Positions 1 through 7,727 of a DNA stretch of 34,388 nucleotides are shown here, piece after piece. Both the position numbers and the translations under genes were made by a program. The stretch comes from Phenylobacterium aquaticum (GTDB lineage: Bacteria; Pseudomonadota; Alphaproteobacteria; Caulobacterales; Caulobacteraceae). The stretch covers positions 1-34,388 of the forward strand of contig NZ_CANCLE010000019.1 of NCBI RefSeq assembly GCF_947378715.1, in the 5' to 3' direction. Under the pieces are notes generated by a model that searched no databases, was not told the origin of the DNA, and saw only the letters and a list, made by a program, of their open reading frames with translations. Position 1 is the stretch's first letter; every line of letters starts with the position of its first letter.

Positions 1-282
1 GGCCTGGCCCGCGCCCTGCTGGGCAATCCGCGCTTCATCGTCCTGGATGAACCCAACGCCAGCCTCGACGCGGACGGCGAAGAGGCCTTGATGGCGGCTC
101 TGGACACCCTGAAGGCCGGGGGCAGCACCATCGTGGTGGTGTCGCACAAGCCGTCGATCCTGCGCTCCGCCGACAAGATGCTGGTGCTGCGCGAGGGGCG
201 GATCGAACTGTTTGGGCCCCGCGAGCAGGTGATGGCGCGAATCACGCCGCAGGCCGGGCCCCGCGCGGTGGAGGCGGGTTGA
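1..282 (+). CDS. Type I secretion ABC transporter ATPase, C-terminal fragment (RsaD/PrtD family)
   Basis: The gene runs in from the left edge; only the last 93 residues are present, read in frame 1 from the first base. The fragment holds the Walker B motif (FIVLDEP), the D-loop (SLD) and the switch histidine (VVVSHK), the normal end of an ABC nucleotide-binding domain. The stop overlaps the start of the membrane-fusion gene (TGATG), so the two form an operon. With an HlyD-type partner and an RTX gene downstream, it is best read as the inner-membrane ATPase/permease that powers export of RTX proteins, like RsaD of Caulobacter. The membrane domain and Walker A lie outside the window, so the family assignment rests partly on context. 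Confidence 0.85.
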   Translation, partial: GLARALLGNPRFIVLDEPNASLDADGEEALMAALDTLKAGGSTIVVVSHKPSILRSADKMLVLREGRIELFGPREQVMARITPQAGPRAVEAG

Positions 283-1664
283 TGCGCATGGAAATCGGAC
301 CGTTCAAGAACCTGGCGCCCAAGTCCCTGGTCCCCTCGATGTTCACCGAGGCCGCGCCCGCCGACGATCGCGACGCCGATCGTCGTCTGAAGGACACCAT
401 GACCAAGGGGGGCGCGATCGTCGGCGTCTTCCTGATCGGCTTCGTGATCTGGGCGGCCGTCTCGCCGATTGAGAGCGCCACGGTCGCCCAGGCCCTGGTG
501 CGGGTGGAATCGAACCGCAAGGTGATCCGCCATCTGCAGCCGGGGACGGTGCGCGGCATCTTCGTCAAGGAAGGCCAGCGGGTCGCCGCCGGCCAGGTGT
601 TGCTGACGCTCAGCGACCTGCAGCCGCGCATGACCAACGACGTGGTGCAGAATCAATACGACACCTTCATCGCCCAGGGCGCGCGCTACGAGGCCGAGGC
701 CACCGGGCGCAAGTCGGTGAAATATCCGGAGGAACTGACCGCCCGGCTGAGCGACCCGCGCGTGGCCGGCCTGGTCCACGACCAGGACCTGCTGTTCACC
801 ACCCGCCTGCAGTTCTTCGACAGCCAGAATGATATTCTGAACCAGCGCGTCGAACAGATTCAGACCCAGGCCCAGGGGGTCCAGGCCCAGATCGACGCGC
901 TCGATGACAGCGTGAAGCTGACCAACGAGGAGCTGGCGGGCTATCAGACCCTCTATGAGAAGGGCTACGCCCCCAAGACCCTGATCCTGCGCTACCAACG
1001 CAGCCTCGCCGATCTCGCGGGCCGTCGCGGCGGCCTGGTCTCGGACCTGAACCGGCTGCGCCAGCAGGTGGGCGAGACCCGCTATCAGCTCGCCGCCCAG
1101 AAGGATCAGCGCGTCAGCCAGGCCGCCGACGGCCTGCGCCAGATGCAATCGGGGGCGGCCGATTCCCGGCCACGCCTGATCGCGGCGCGCGAAATGCTGG
1201 ACGACACCACCGTGCGCTCACCGGTTGACGGCTATGTGCTCAGCCTGTCCCAGCACACGGTGGGGGGCGCCGTCGGGGCCGGCGAAGTGCTGATGGAGAT
1301 CGTGCCCGCCAACGCGCCGTTGGTCATCGAGGCTGAGATCAGGCCGCAGGATATTGACCATGTTCGGGTCGGCATGAAGGCCAAGGTGCGCCTGAGCGCC
1401 TTCAACGCCCGCAAGGTGCCGCCGGTCGAAGGCGTCGTGCGGACGGTCTCGGCCGACCTGCTGGAGAACGCCAAAACCGGACGCGCCTACTTCACGGCCG
1501 AGCTGACCATATCCCCCTCAGAACTGGCGAAGCTGCCGAAGGAAGCCCGACTCACCCCCGGCATGCCGGCCCAGGCGATGATCGTGACGGGCAGCAAGAC
1601 GATCTTGTCCTATGTGATCAGCCCGCTCACCGACACCATTGGCGACGCCCTGCGTGAGCCCTGA
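282..1664 (+). CDS. HlyD-family type I secretion membrane fusion protein (RsaE/PrtE-like)
   Basis: A 460-residue periplasmic adaptor that links the ABC transporter to a TolC-like outer-membrane channel. Residues about 44-61 (GAIVGVFLIGFVIWAAV) form the single inner-membrane anchor. After it come a lipoyl-like half (VIRHLQPGTVRGIFVKEG), a long helical hairpin rich in Gln, Ala and Arg (about residues 120-290), the second lipoyl half (TTVRSPVDGYVLSL) and a C-terminal beta-barrel region (LTPGMPAQAMIVTG). The ATG at 282 overlaps the stop of the ATPase gene by one base, which fixes the start and implies translational coupling. Length and domain order are normal for the family. No outer-membrane TolC partner is present in the window. 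The expected substrate is the RTX protein encoded next. Confidence 0.93.
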   Translation: MRMEIGPFKNLAPKSLVPSMFTEAAPADDRDADRRLKDTMTKGGAIVGVFLIGFVIWAAVSPIESATVAQALVRVESNRKVIRHLQPGTVRGIFVKEGQRVAAGQVLLTLSDLQPRMTNDVVQNQYDTFIAQGARYEAEATGRKSVKYPEELTARLSDPRVAGLVHDQDLLFTTRLQFFDSQNDILNQRVEQIQTQAQGVQAQIDALDDSVKLTNEELAGYQTLYEKGYAPKTLILRYQRSLADLAGRRGGLVSDLNRLRQQVGETRYQLAAQKDQRVSQAADGLRQMQSGAADSRPRLIAAREMLDDTTVRSPVDGYVLSLSQHTVGGAVGAGEVLMEIVPANAPLVIEAEIRPQDIDHVRVGMKAKVRLSAFNARKVPPVEGVVRTVSADLLENAKTGRAYFTAELTISPSELAKLPKEARLTPGMPAQAMIVTGSKTILSYVISPLTDTIGDALREP

Positions 1665-1678
1665 AGATCAGCGGGTGT

Positions 1679-1723
1679 GAGGCCTCGATATTGCTGATGA
1701 AGCAGGCCTCGCCTCCGGTTTTT
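1679..1723 (+). terminator. Possible intrinsic terminator after the secretion genes
   Basis: GAGGCCT (1679-1685) and AGGCCTC (1704-1710) form a 7-bp stem with an 18-base loop, 15 bases after the adaptor stop. A second GC-rich segment and five Ts (1719-1723) follow. The large loop and the gap before the T run make it weaker than the terminator at 4089. It would separate the secretion genes from the RTX gene. Confidence 0.4.
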
Positions 1724-1770
1724 GCTGTTGCGCAAATTCCACGCTTCCGATACGTCTTCATCGGGCTCGT

Positions 1771-1798
1771 TTAACCTTCGCCGCAGCCATGCTATGGT
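1771..1798 (+). promoter_or_regulatory. Candidate housekeeping promoter of the RTX gene
   Basis: TTAACCT (1771-1777), 13 bases, then GCTATGGT (1791-1798) match the Caulobacter sigma-73 pattern TTGACGS-N10-14-GCTANAWC at 5 of 7 and about 5 of 8 positions with correct spacing. Transcription would begin near 1805, giving a leader of roughly 78 bases before the ATG at 1883. A good ribosome-binding site, GGAGAG at 1873-1878, precedes that start. This is pattern matching by eye. Confidence 0.42.
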
Positions 1799-1882
1799 GA
1801 AAGTAAGATGGATCGCTGGGACCACTCCTTCGGACAGGGGTCAAGCGTGCCAGGGTCCATGTGACACAGACTGGAGAGAACA

Positions 1883-4063
1883 ATGGCGAACTACACATTC
1901 GAGAGCATGACGCAGACGGACGCAACCGCGTTCGCCGGCACGGACACGCTCTCTTTCTCAACAACGGGCGTGAGCGGTTCTTCCGCGATCGTCGTCTACA
2001 ACGTCGCGACTGCGACCACCGTTGAATCGGTGACCATCACGCTGGGTTCGAAGTCCCTGACCTTCTCGGTCACGGCCATCAGCACCGCGCACTCGGTCGG
2101 CAGCGCTGCCGGCTCCTATGACTTCCTGGACGGCTCGCAGCTCTATGTGGGTTCGACCGGCGCCGACACCGCCTTCACCGGTTCCGCCGGTGGCGACGGC
2201 GCGTACGGCCTGGCCGGCGCCGACACCATGGCTGGCGGCTCGGGCAATGACTTCCTGCAGGGCAACCAAGGCAACGACACCCTCACGGGCGGCGCTGGTT
2301 CGGACACCATCTACGGCGGTCAAGGCGACGACACTGTCGACGCCGGCACGGGCAGCAACTTCGTCCAGGGCAACCTGGGTGACGACACCCTGGCCGTCAC
2401 GGGCAGCACCGCCAGCAACACGATCTATGGCGGTCAAGGCACTGACAGCATCACCGGCGGCGCCGGCGCTGACCTGATCTTCGGCGATCTGGGCAACGAC
2501 ACCATCGCCGGCGGCGGCGGCAGCGACTCCATCTCCGGCGGTGAAGGCACTGACACCATCACCGACGCGCTGGCCGCTTCGACCGAACTCGCCACCATCT
2601 CCGGCGGCAACGGCGCTGACTCGGTCACTGTCACGGGCACCGGCTCCAGCACTGTCGCTGGCGACGCGGGCAATGACACCCTGACTGTCACCGGTAAGAA
2701 CCTGAACGTTTCGGGCGGCACCGGCGACGACAGCATCTCGGCCACCGCCACGGGCAGCACGACCCTGGCCGGCGGCGACGGCGACGACAAGTTCACCCTC
2801 GCGGGTGGCGGCGCCGGCACCACGGGCGTTGTTCAAGGTAACGCGGGCGACGACGTCATCTCGGCGACGGACGCGGGCGTTCACTCCCTGTACGGCGGTC
2901 AAGGCGATGACACCATCGTCGCTTCGGGCGGCGGCGGCGACTACATCTCCGGCGACCTCGGCAACGACAACCTGACGGGCGGCGCCGGCAACGACACCCT
3001 CGTCGGCGGTGACGGCAACGACACCATCGTCGGCAGCGGCGGTAAGGACTCCATCGACGGCGGTAACGGCAACGACACCCTCACCGGTGGCGCTGGCACC
3101 GACACCATCTCCGGTGGCGCTGGCAACGACACGATCGTCGGCGGCGGCGGCAACGACACCCTCTCGGCTGGTGAAGGCAACAACTCCATCACGGGCGGCG
3201 CGGGCGTCGACACGGTTACGGCTGGCGCTGGCAACGACACCTTCACGGGCGCCGCTGGCGGCAATGACGTGATCGACCTGGGCGCTGGTAACAACACCGC
3301 CACGGACGCCACGGACGCTAGCAACCAAGTGATCTCGGTCACGACGGGCGCTGGCAACGACACCATCACGATCACTGGCACCGGCACCGGCGCCATCACG
3401 GTCTCGGCTGGTGACGGCGTCAACTCCGTGACCACCCTGGACGGCAACGACTCCATCACCACGGGCGCTGGTAACGACACCATCCTCGCGGGCAATGGTA
3501 ACAACACCATCGTCGCCGGCGACGGCGTCAACTCCATCACCTCGGGTACGGGTAACGACACCATCACCTCGGGCGCTGGTAACGACACCATCGTCGCGGG
3601 CGCTGGCGCCAACACCATCAACTCCGGCGGTGGCGACGACACCATCACGACGCTTGGTGGCAACGACACCATCAACGGCGGCGCGGGCAATGACATCATC
3701 ACCGGCGGCGCCGGTAAGGATATCATGACCGGCGGCGGCGGCGCCGACACCTTCGTGTTCGCCAGCGGCGACACGAGCACGGTGGCCGGTTCGCTCGACC
3801 AGATCACCGACTGGGGTTCGGACGACTTCCTCGACTTCGCCGTGGCCGGCACCTCGACCAACTACGTCGAGACCAGCGCTGCGGACTATGCGACGGCTCA
3901 AACCGTCGCTGCGGGCCTCATCAGCACGACGATCAAGACCGTCGCGATCCAGGTGGGTTCGGACGTCGTGGTGTTCACCGCTTCGACCGGCTCCACGCCG
4001 ACCGACGCTGTGGTCCTCATCGGTAAGACGCTGGCGGACATCTCGTACACCAGCATCATCTAA
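1883..4063 (+). CDS. RTX calcium-binding surface protein, probable type I secretion substrate (S-layer-like)
   Basis: A 726-residue secreted protein. Residues 1 to about 95 are a Ser/Thr/Val-rich beta-type N-terminal domain. Residues about 117-625 are dominated by nonapeptide RTX repeats (GGxGxDxUx, for example GGQGDDTVD and GGAGNDTIV) that bind calcium and fold into a beta-roll once outside the cell. The last 100 residues (from ADTFVFASGD) form the Ala/Thr/Val-rich C-terminal region typical of type I secretion signals. There is no N-terminal signal peptide, no cysteine, and a single tryptophan in the tail, all usual for such proteins. The exporter genes lie just upstream. A strong ribosome-binding site and terminator, and frequent GGT/GCT codons unlike the neighbouring genes, suggest high expression. 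It is shorter than Caulobacter RsaA (1026 residues), so S-layer function is an inference; an adhesin or matrix protein is possible. Confidence 0.9.
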   Translation: MANYTFESMTQTDATAFAGTDTLSFSTTGVSGSSAIVVYNVATATTVESVTITLGSKSLTFSVTAISTAHSVGSAAGSYDFLDGSQLYVGSTGADTAFTGSAGGDGAYGLAGADTMAGGSGNDFLQGNQGNDTLTGGAGSDTIYGGQGDDTVDAGTGSNFVQGNLGDDTLAVTGSTASNTIYGGQGTDSITGGAGADLIFGDLGNDTIAGGGGSDSISGGEGTDTITDALAASTELATISGGNGADSVTVTGTGSSTVAGDAGNDTLTVTGKNLNVSGGTGDDSISATATGSTTLAGGDGDDKFTLAGGGAGTTGVVQGNAGDDVISATDAGVHSLYGGQGDDTIVASGGGGDYISGDLGNDNLTGGAGNDTLVGGDGNDTIVGSGGKDSIDGGNGNDTLTGGAGTDTISGGAGNDTIVGGGGNDTLSAGEGNNSITGGAGVDTVTAGAGNDTFTGAAGGNDVIDLGAGNNTATDATDASNQVISVTTGAGNDTITITGTGTGAITVSAGDGVNSVTTLDGNDSITTGAGNDTILAGNGNNTIVAGDGVNSITSGTGNDTITSGAGNDTIVAGAGANTINSGGGDDTITTLGGNDTINGGAGNDIITGGAGKDIMTGGGGADTFVFASGDTSTVAGSLDQITDWGSDDFLDFAVAGTSTNYVETSAADYATAQTVAAGLISTTIKTVAIQVGSDVVVFTASTGSTPTDAVVLIGKTLADISYTSII
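2231..3760 (+). repeat. RTX nonapeptide-coding repeat tract
   Basis: About 1.5 kb of degenerate tandem 27-base units encoding GGxGxDxUx inside the RTX gene. Blocks such as 2950-3180 and 3440-3720 are the most regular. Between them are stretches where repeats are imperfect and Thr/Ser-rich (about 2560-2720 and 3290-3430). Recombination between units could change the protein length. Confidence 0.85.
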
Positions 4064-4088
4064 GCTTCGGCTTGGACGAAAAAGTCTT

Positions 4089-4119
4089 GGGGCCGCCCTC
4101 TGGGCGGCCCCTTTTCTTT
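4089..4119 (+). terminator. Rho-independent terminator of the RTX gene
   Basis: A perfect 10-bp stem, GGGGCCGCCC (4089-4098) and GGGCGGCCCC (4102-4111), with a 3-base loop, is followed by TTTTCTTT (4112-4119). It lies 25 bases after the RTX stop and is the clearest intrinsic terminator in the window. Confidence 0.95.
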
Positions 4120-4133
4120 GCGCGGAAATCCAG

Positions 4134-4162
4134 TTGGACCGCTGTCGGCTGCGCGCTAAAAC
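4134..4162 (+). promoter_or_regulatory. Candidate promoter for a leaderless glycosyltransferase mRNA
   Basis: TTGGACC (4134-4140), 14 bases, then GCTAAAAC (4155-4162). The -10 element matches the Caulobacter consensus GCTANAWC at every position. The expected transcription start, about 7 bases downstream, falls at or next to the ATG at 4169. That gene has no visible ribosome-binding site, which fits a leaderless transcript. Confidence 0.55.
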
Positions 4163-4168
4163 GCCGGC

Positions 4169-5845
4169 ATGTCGAATGCCGCGTTCTACCTCCACCCCGA
4201 CGGATACAATACCGCGACCGGCGAACTGATGGGGCGACACTCGGCTGGCGAAAGCTTCCTGCGCGGCTTCATCCGCAACGCCGACGTCGACCACTACCAT
4301 TTCTACAACGTCACAAACCGGCCACCTGAGGAGATGCGGGCCTTCGTCAACGGCATCGAGCAGATCCCGAAGCCGCAGACCTGGATCGCCCGCCACGCCC
4401 GCCACGCCTTGGCCGAGCCCGGCGTTCTGAACATGCCAATCCCCGAAATCGGCCACGAAGCCTGGATGCGCTGGCCCACCGGCCGCACGGCCTATTCGAT
4501 CTGTGGCATCACACACACCACCGCCACCGCCGCCGCCATGCGCGCGATCGGCGAACTGATCACCAGCCCCACCGAAGCCTGGGACGCGATGATCTGCACC
4601 TCGCGGGCCGTGCGGGCCAGTGTCGAGACCGAGCTCGAGGCCATTCGCGACTATCACACCTGGCAGTTCGGGCCCCGCCAGCATCCCGAAGCTCAGCGCG
4701 CCACCATCCCCCTGGGCGTCAACACCTCCGACTTCGCCGCCGATCCCGGCCATCGCAAAGCCTGGCGGGAAAAGCTCAACATCCCCGACGACGCGGTGGT
4801 CGCCCTCTATGTCGGTCGCTTTGACCCGCAGAGCAAAATGAACCCGGCCCTCATGGCCCTGGCCCTCGAACGCGCCTGCGCCAAGACGGGCAAGACCCTC
4901 TACTGGGTCGCTGCGGGCTGGGGGGCGGATGCGCTGATCAAGGGCGGATTCCACGACCAGATCCGCGCCCTATGTCCCTCGGTCGAGTACCGGGAGGTCG
5001 ACGGTCGCCCCCCCGAGACCCGGTTCAGCATCTGGTCGGTCGCCGACTTCTTCCTCAGCCTCTCTGACAATATCCAGGAGACCTTTGGCCTGACCCCCAT
5101 CGAGGCCATGTCGGCGGGGCTCCCCTGCGTGGTGACCGATTGGGACGGATATCGCGATACGGTCCGCCACGAGCGCGATGGCTTCCGCATCCCGACCTAC
5201 GCGCCACGGGCAGGAACGGGGCAAGACCTCTCATTCGCCATGGCCAACCATTGGATCGACTACCGGACCTATGTCGCCGCCGCGGCCCAGTCGACCGCCA
5301 TCGACCTGGACGCCGCAGCGACCGCGATCGCGCGCTTGGCGACCCATCCGGAGCTGCGGCGCAGCATGGGCGCAACGGCCCGGGCCCAGGCTGTCGCGGT
5401 CTTCGACTGGGCCCAGATCATCCCCCAGTACCAGGCCCTGTGGAGCGAGCTGCAGGCGCGCCGTCTCGCGGCGCCGCCGGCGGCCCCGATTCCCCCCAGC
5501 CTGTCCGAGAACCCCTGGCACATGGATCCCTTCCGCCTGTTCTCAGGCTATCCGACGGAGGTTCTCACGCCCTCGACGGAGATCCGCTGGACTCCGACCC
5601 TGACCGTCGCGGCCGCGGAGGCCGTGCTCGCCACGCCTCTGGCCCGTATTGGTCGGGTGAACTTCCCCACGGCCGAGGAGACCCACCAAACCCTGGTGAC
5701 CCTTTCGGGCCGCTCGCCCATGACGGCGGGCGAACTCGCCAGCGGCTTTCCGCAGTCCAGGCGCCCATTTGTCGAGCGCGGCCTGCTCTGGCTGGCGAAG
5801 TTCGGTGTGATCGAGATTATCGGGCGGAAGATCGAACTGACCTGA
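4169..5845 (+). CDS. GT-B glycosyltransferase, family 4-like, with C-terminal extension
   Basis: A 558-residue cytoplasmic sugar transferase. The N-terminal half is an acceptor-side Rossmann domain. The donor domain begins around residue 200 (ALYVGRFDPQSKMNPALM), and the EX7E motif typical of retaining GT4 enzymes is seen as ETFGLTPIE at residues 304-312, followed by AMSAGLPCVVTDWDGYRDTV. From about residue 440 there is an extra segment of some 120 residues; its end (MTAGELASGFPQSRRPFVERGLLWLAKFG) looks like a small winged-helix-type fold, whose role is unknown. No ribosome-binding site precedes the ATG (see the promoter at 4134). The gene is isolated between a terminator and a converging sulfotransferase gene. 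Its place beside the RTX gene and sugar operon suggests work on LPS, O-antigen or surface-protein glycan; donor and acceptor cannot be told from sequence. Confidence 0.85.
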   Translation: MSNAAFYLHPDGYNTATGELMGRHSAGESFLRGFIRNADVDHYHFYNVTNRPPEEMRAFVNGIEQIPKPQTWIARHARHALAEPGVLNMPIPEIGHEAWMRWPTGRTAYSICGITHTTATAAAMRAIGELITSPTEAWDAMICTSRAVRASVETELEAIRDYHTWQFGPRQHPEAQRATIPLGVNTSDFAADPGHRKAWREKLNIPDDAVVALYVGRFDPQSKMNPALMALALERACAKTGKTLYWVAAGWGADALIKGGFHDQIRALCPSVEYREVDGRPPETRFSIWSVADFFLSLSDNIQETFGLTPIEAMSAGLPCVVTDWDGYRDTVRHERDGFRIPTYAPRAGTGQDLSFAMANHWIDYRTYVAAAAQSTAIDLDAAATAIARLATHPELRRSMGATARAQAVAVFDWAQIIPQYQALWSELQARRLAAPPAAPIPPSLSENPWHMDPFRLFSGYPTEVLTPSTEIRWTPTLTVAAAEAVLATPLARIGRVNFPTAEETHQTLVTLSGRSPMTAGELASGFPQSRRPFVERGLLWLAKFGVIEIIGRKIELT

Positions 5846-5905
5846 GCCGCAGGCTCCCAGACGATGCTAAAGACCGGGCTGCAACCCGCAGAGATCACAG
5901 CCCGG
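5844..5905. terminator. Hairpins between converging genes (weak terminator candidates)
   Basis: GAGCC-GCA-GGCTC (5844-5856) overlaps the glycosyltransferase stop codon. CCGGGCTG (5874-5881) and CAGCCCGG (5898-5905) form a second perfect 8-bp stem with a 16-base loop. Neither has a T run, so they may be weak or factor-assisted terminators or mRNA end stabilisers. The remainder of the gap up to 6036 shows nothing else I can name. Confidence 0.3.
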
Positions 5906-6036
5906 CCAAAGCGACACAGCCCTGGAGAGCTAGGCTGACAACAGACTGTAACTCAATCCTTGGTCCCAGGAAAGAGATCAAGCCGCCGGAAGTCGCCCAA
6001 AATGCGAATTTGCCGAATGAACCCCCGGCCCAGCGG

Positions 6037-6792
6037 CTAGCCCAGTTCCAGCCCGGTCAGGGCCTTGAGCCTTAGCCTGTCCCGGGAATAGACCTTTCGC
6101 AGGTATTCGACATCCTCGGTCGTCAGCCCCTCGAACTCGCGGCCCACGTGAATTTCCCGGGGCTCCACCTTCACCGGCTCCGGGGCTCCCAGGAAACGCG
6201 CCAGGCGCCCCAGGGTCATGTCCGGGTCAGTCCTCAGCTGGTCAGCCTGCAGCAGCAGCACCTGCGCGGGGGGGAACAGGGCGAACAGCCGCTCGACCTG
6301 TTCGCCATAGAAGCCCCGCTCGACATAGGAGAACTCCCGGTGACAGCCCCAGGGCTGTTGATCGAACAGTCGCTGACGCCCCTGTCGGATACACCAGCCG
6401 AAGGGCTCGGTTTCGGCCCCCCGGCCAAATTCCATCCGCCAATGCGACCAGGCCCGCTCCACCGGATCGCGCAGCATCAGGACCAGCTTCATTCGCGGAT
6501 TGTAGGTCTTGATCCGCTCAAGGGCGCCGGGCCAATAGGCGTAGATCGGTGTCGCCTCGCCGACCTGCCCCCCCGCCTCAGCCTCGAACTGGGCGTGGTA
6601 GGGCCCATAGTCCGGCGCCGTCCAGTCGACGGTCTCGTCGTCGAAGAAGTGGACCTCCTTGGTCCGCGACAGACTGATCCCGGGCATGTCGCCCATATAG
6701 TCGAACAGGGCCGTGGTCCCGGCCTTCTGGGCGCCTATGACGATGAAGTTCACCAGTGGCGTCACGGGCCCCCCTCTGTCCGGATCGATCAC
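6037..6792 (-). CDS. Sulfotransferase family protein (PAPS-dependent)
   Basis: A 251-residue enzyme that would move sulfate from PAPS to a hydroxyl or amino group. The 5'-phosphosulfate loop is seen near the N terminus (VIGAQKAGTTALFDYM), and the 3'-phosphate-binding motif in the middle (LMLRDPVERAWSHW), both in the family's usual order. The given start is a GTG at 6792. A second GTG at 6765 has a purine-rich AGAGGGGG before it and would begin the protein just ahead of the conserved core, so it may be the true start. The gene converges with the glycosyltransferase gene and diverges from the sugar operon. The context suggests it sulfates an envelope sugar, though the acceptor is not shown. Confidence 0.87.
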   Translation of the reverse strand: MIDPDRGGPVTPLVNFIVIGAQKAGTTALFDYMGDMPGISLSRTKEVHFFDDETVDWTAPDYGPYHAQFEAEAGGQVGEATPIYAYWPGALERIKTYNPRMKLVLMLRDPVERAWSHWRMEFGRGAETEPFGWCIRQGRQRLFDQQPWGCHREFSYVERGFYGEQVERLFALFPPAQVLLLQADQLRTDPDMTLGRLARFLGAPEPVKVEPREIHVGREFEGLTTEDVEYLRKVYSRDRLRLKALTGLELG

Positions 6793-6834
6793 CGGTCCAG
6801 GATCGATACACCTTCATACGGCCGTCGATCCAAG

Positions 6835-6859
6835 GTAATAGCCAAGGACGTCTGGTGAA
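6835..6859 (-). promoter_or_regulatory. Candidate promoter of the sulfotransferase gene
   Basis: On the minus strand, TTCACCA (6859-6853), 10 bases, then GCTATTAC (6842-6835) resemble the Caulobacter housekeeping consensus; the -10 has one mismatch and the -35 is weaker. Transcription would start near 6828, upstream of both possible GTG starts. Confidence 0.33.
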
Positions 6860-6953
6860 CCGCGCGCCTCCGCGGCCGGTGTCATTCTGAGGGGTGGGAC
6901 ATGCAGTCTTCGGTCGAACACGCCACGCGCCGGCCTGGGCCCTGTTCCGCGCC

Positions 6954-7727
6954 ATGAAGGCCGTCATTCTCGCGGGCGGCCTTGGCACCCGGATCTCCGA
7001 AGAGAGCCATCTGCGCCCCAAGCCGATGATCGAGATCGGCGGCCGGCCGATCCTTTGGCACATCATGAAGCTGTTCTCGCACCATGGTGTGGACGAGTTC
7101 ATCATCTGCCTGGGTTACAAGGGCTATGTGATCAAGGAGTACTTCGCCAACTACGTGCTCCACAACGCCGACTTCACGGTCGACCTGGCGAAGGGCAGTA
7201 TTGAGTACCACGCCACCCATCATGAGCCCTGGAAAGTCACCCTGATCGAGACCGGGCTGGAGACCATGACCGGCGGCCGGCTGAAGCGGGTGGCCAGCTA
7301 TCTGACGCCGGGCGAGCCGTTCTTCATGACCTATGGCGACGGCATCGCCGATGTGGACATCAAGGCCCTGGGCGATTTCCACCGCTCCCATGGCCGCCAG
7401 GCCACGGTGACCGCCGTGTCCCCCCCGGGTCGCTATGGCGCGCTGGAGATCCAGGACGGCGCCGTGCAGCGCTTCGTCGAGAAGCCTCCGGGCGACGAAG
7501 GGGTGATCAATGGCGGCTTCTTTGTCCTGCAGCCCGAAGTGATCGCGCGCATTTCCGGCGACGAGATGCCTTGGGAACTGGACCCCCTGCAAAGCCTCGC
7601 CCGGGACGGCGAGCTGATGGCCTTCCATCACCACGGCTTCTGGACCGGCATGGATACGCTGCGCGACAAGAATCACCTGGAAGATCTCTGGGCGACGGGC
7701 AAGGCGCCGTGGCGGCTCTGGTCGTGA
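6954..7727 (+). CDS. rfbF: Glucose-1-phosphate cytidylyltransferase
   Basis: A 257-residue nucleotidyltransferase that makes CDP-glucose from CTP and glucose 1-phosphate, the entry step for CDP-6-deoxy sugars. The start at 6954 gives the family's classic N terminus MKAVILAGGLGTRISEE, the nucleotide-binding loop. Further family marks are LRPKPMIEIGGRPILWHIM, the YGDGIADVDI metal-binding region and FVEKPPGDEGVINGGFFV. An upstream in-frame GTG at 6894 would add 20 residues unlike the family and is not preferred, although neither start has a strong ribosome-binding site. It is the first gene of a seven-gene operon; its stop overlaps the next start by four bases (GTGA). Confidence 0.96.
   Translation: MKAVILAGGLGTRISEESHLRPKPMIEIGGRPILWHIMKLFSHHGVDEFIICLGYKGYVIKEYFANYVLHNADFTVDLAKGSIEYHATHHEPWKVTLIETGLETMTGGRLKRVASYLTPGEPFFMTYGDGIADVDIKALGDFHRSHGRQATVTAVSPPGRYGALEIQDGAVQRFVEKPPGDEGVINGGFFVLQPEVIARISGDEMPWELDPLQSLARDGELMAFHHHGFWTGMDTLRDKNHLEDLWATGKAPWRLWS

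Noticed and set aside
1958..4954. A 998-residue open frame on the minus strand across the RTX gene
   Set aside because: It mirrors the repetitive RTX coding sequence and runs on into the glycosyltransferase gene. Its Gly/Val/Asp/Ala-rich product has no domain logic, and long antisense frames are expected opposite GC-rich repeats.
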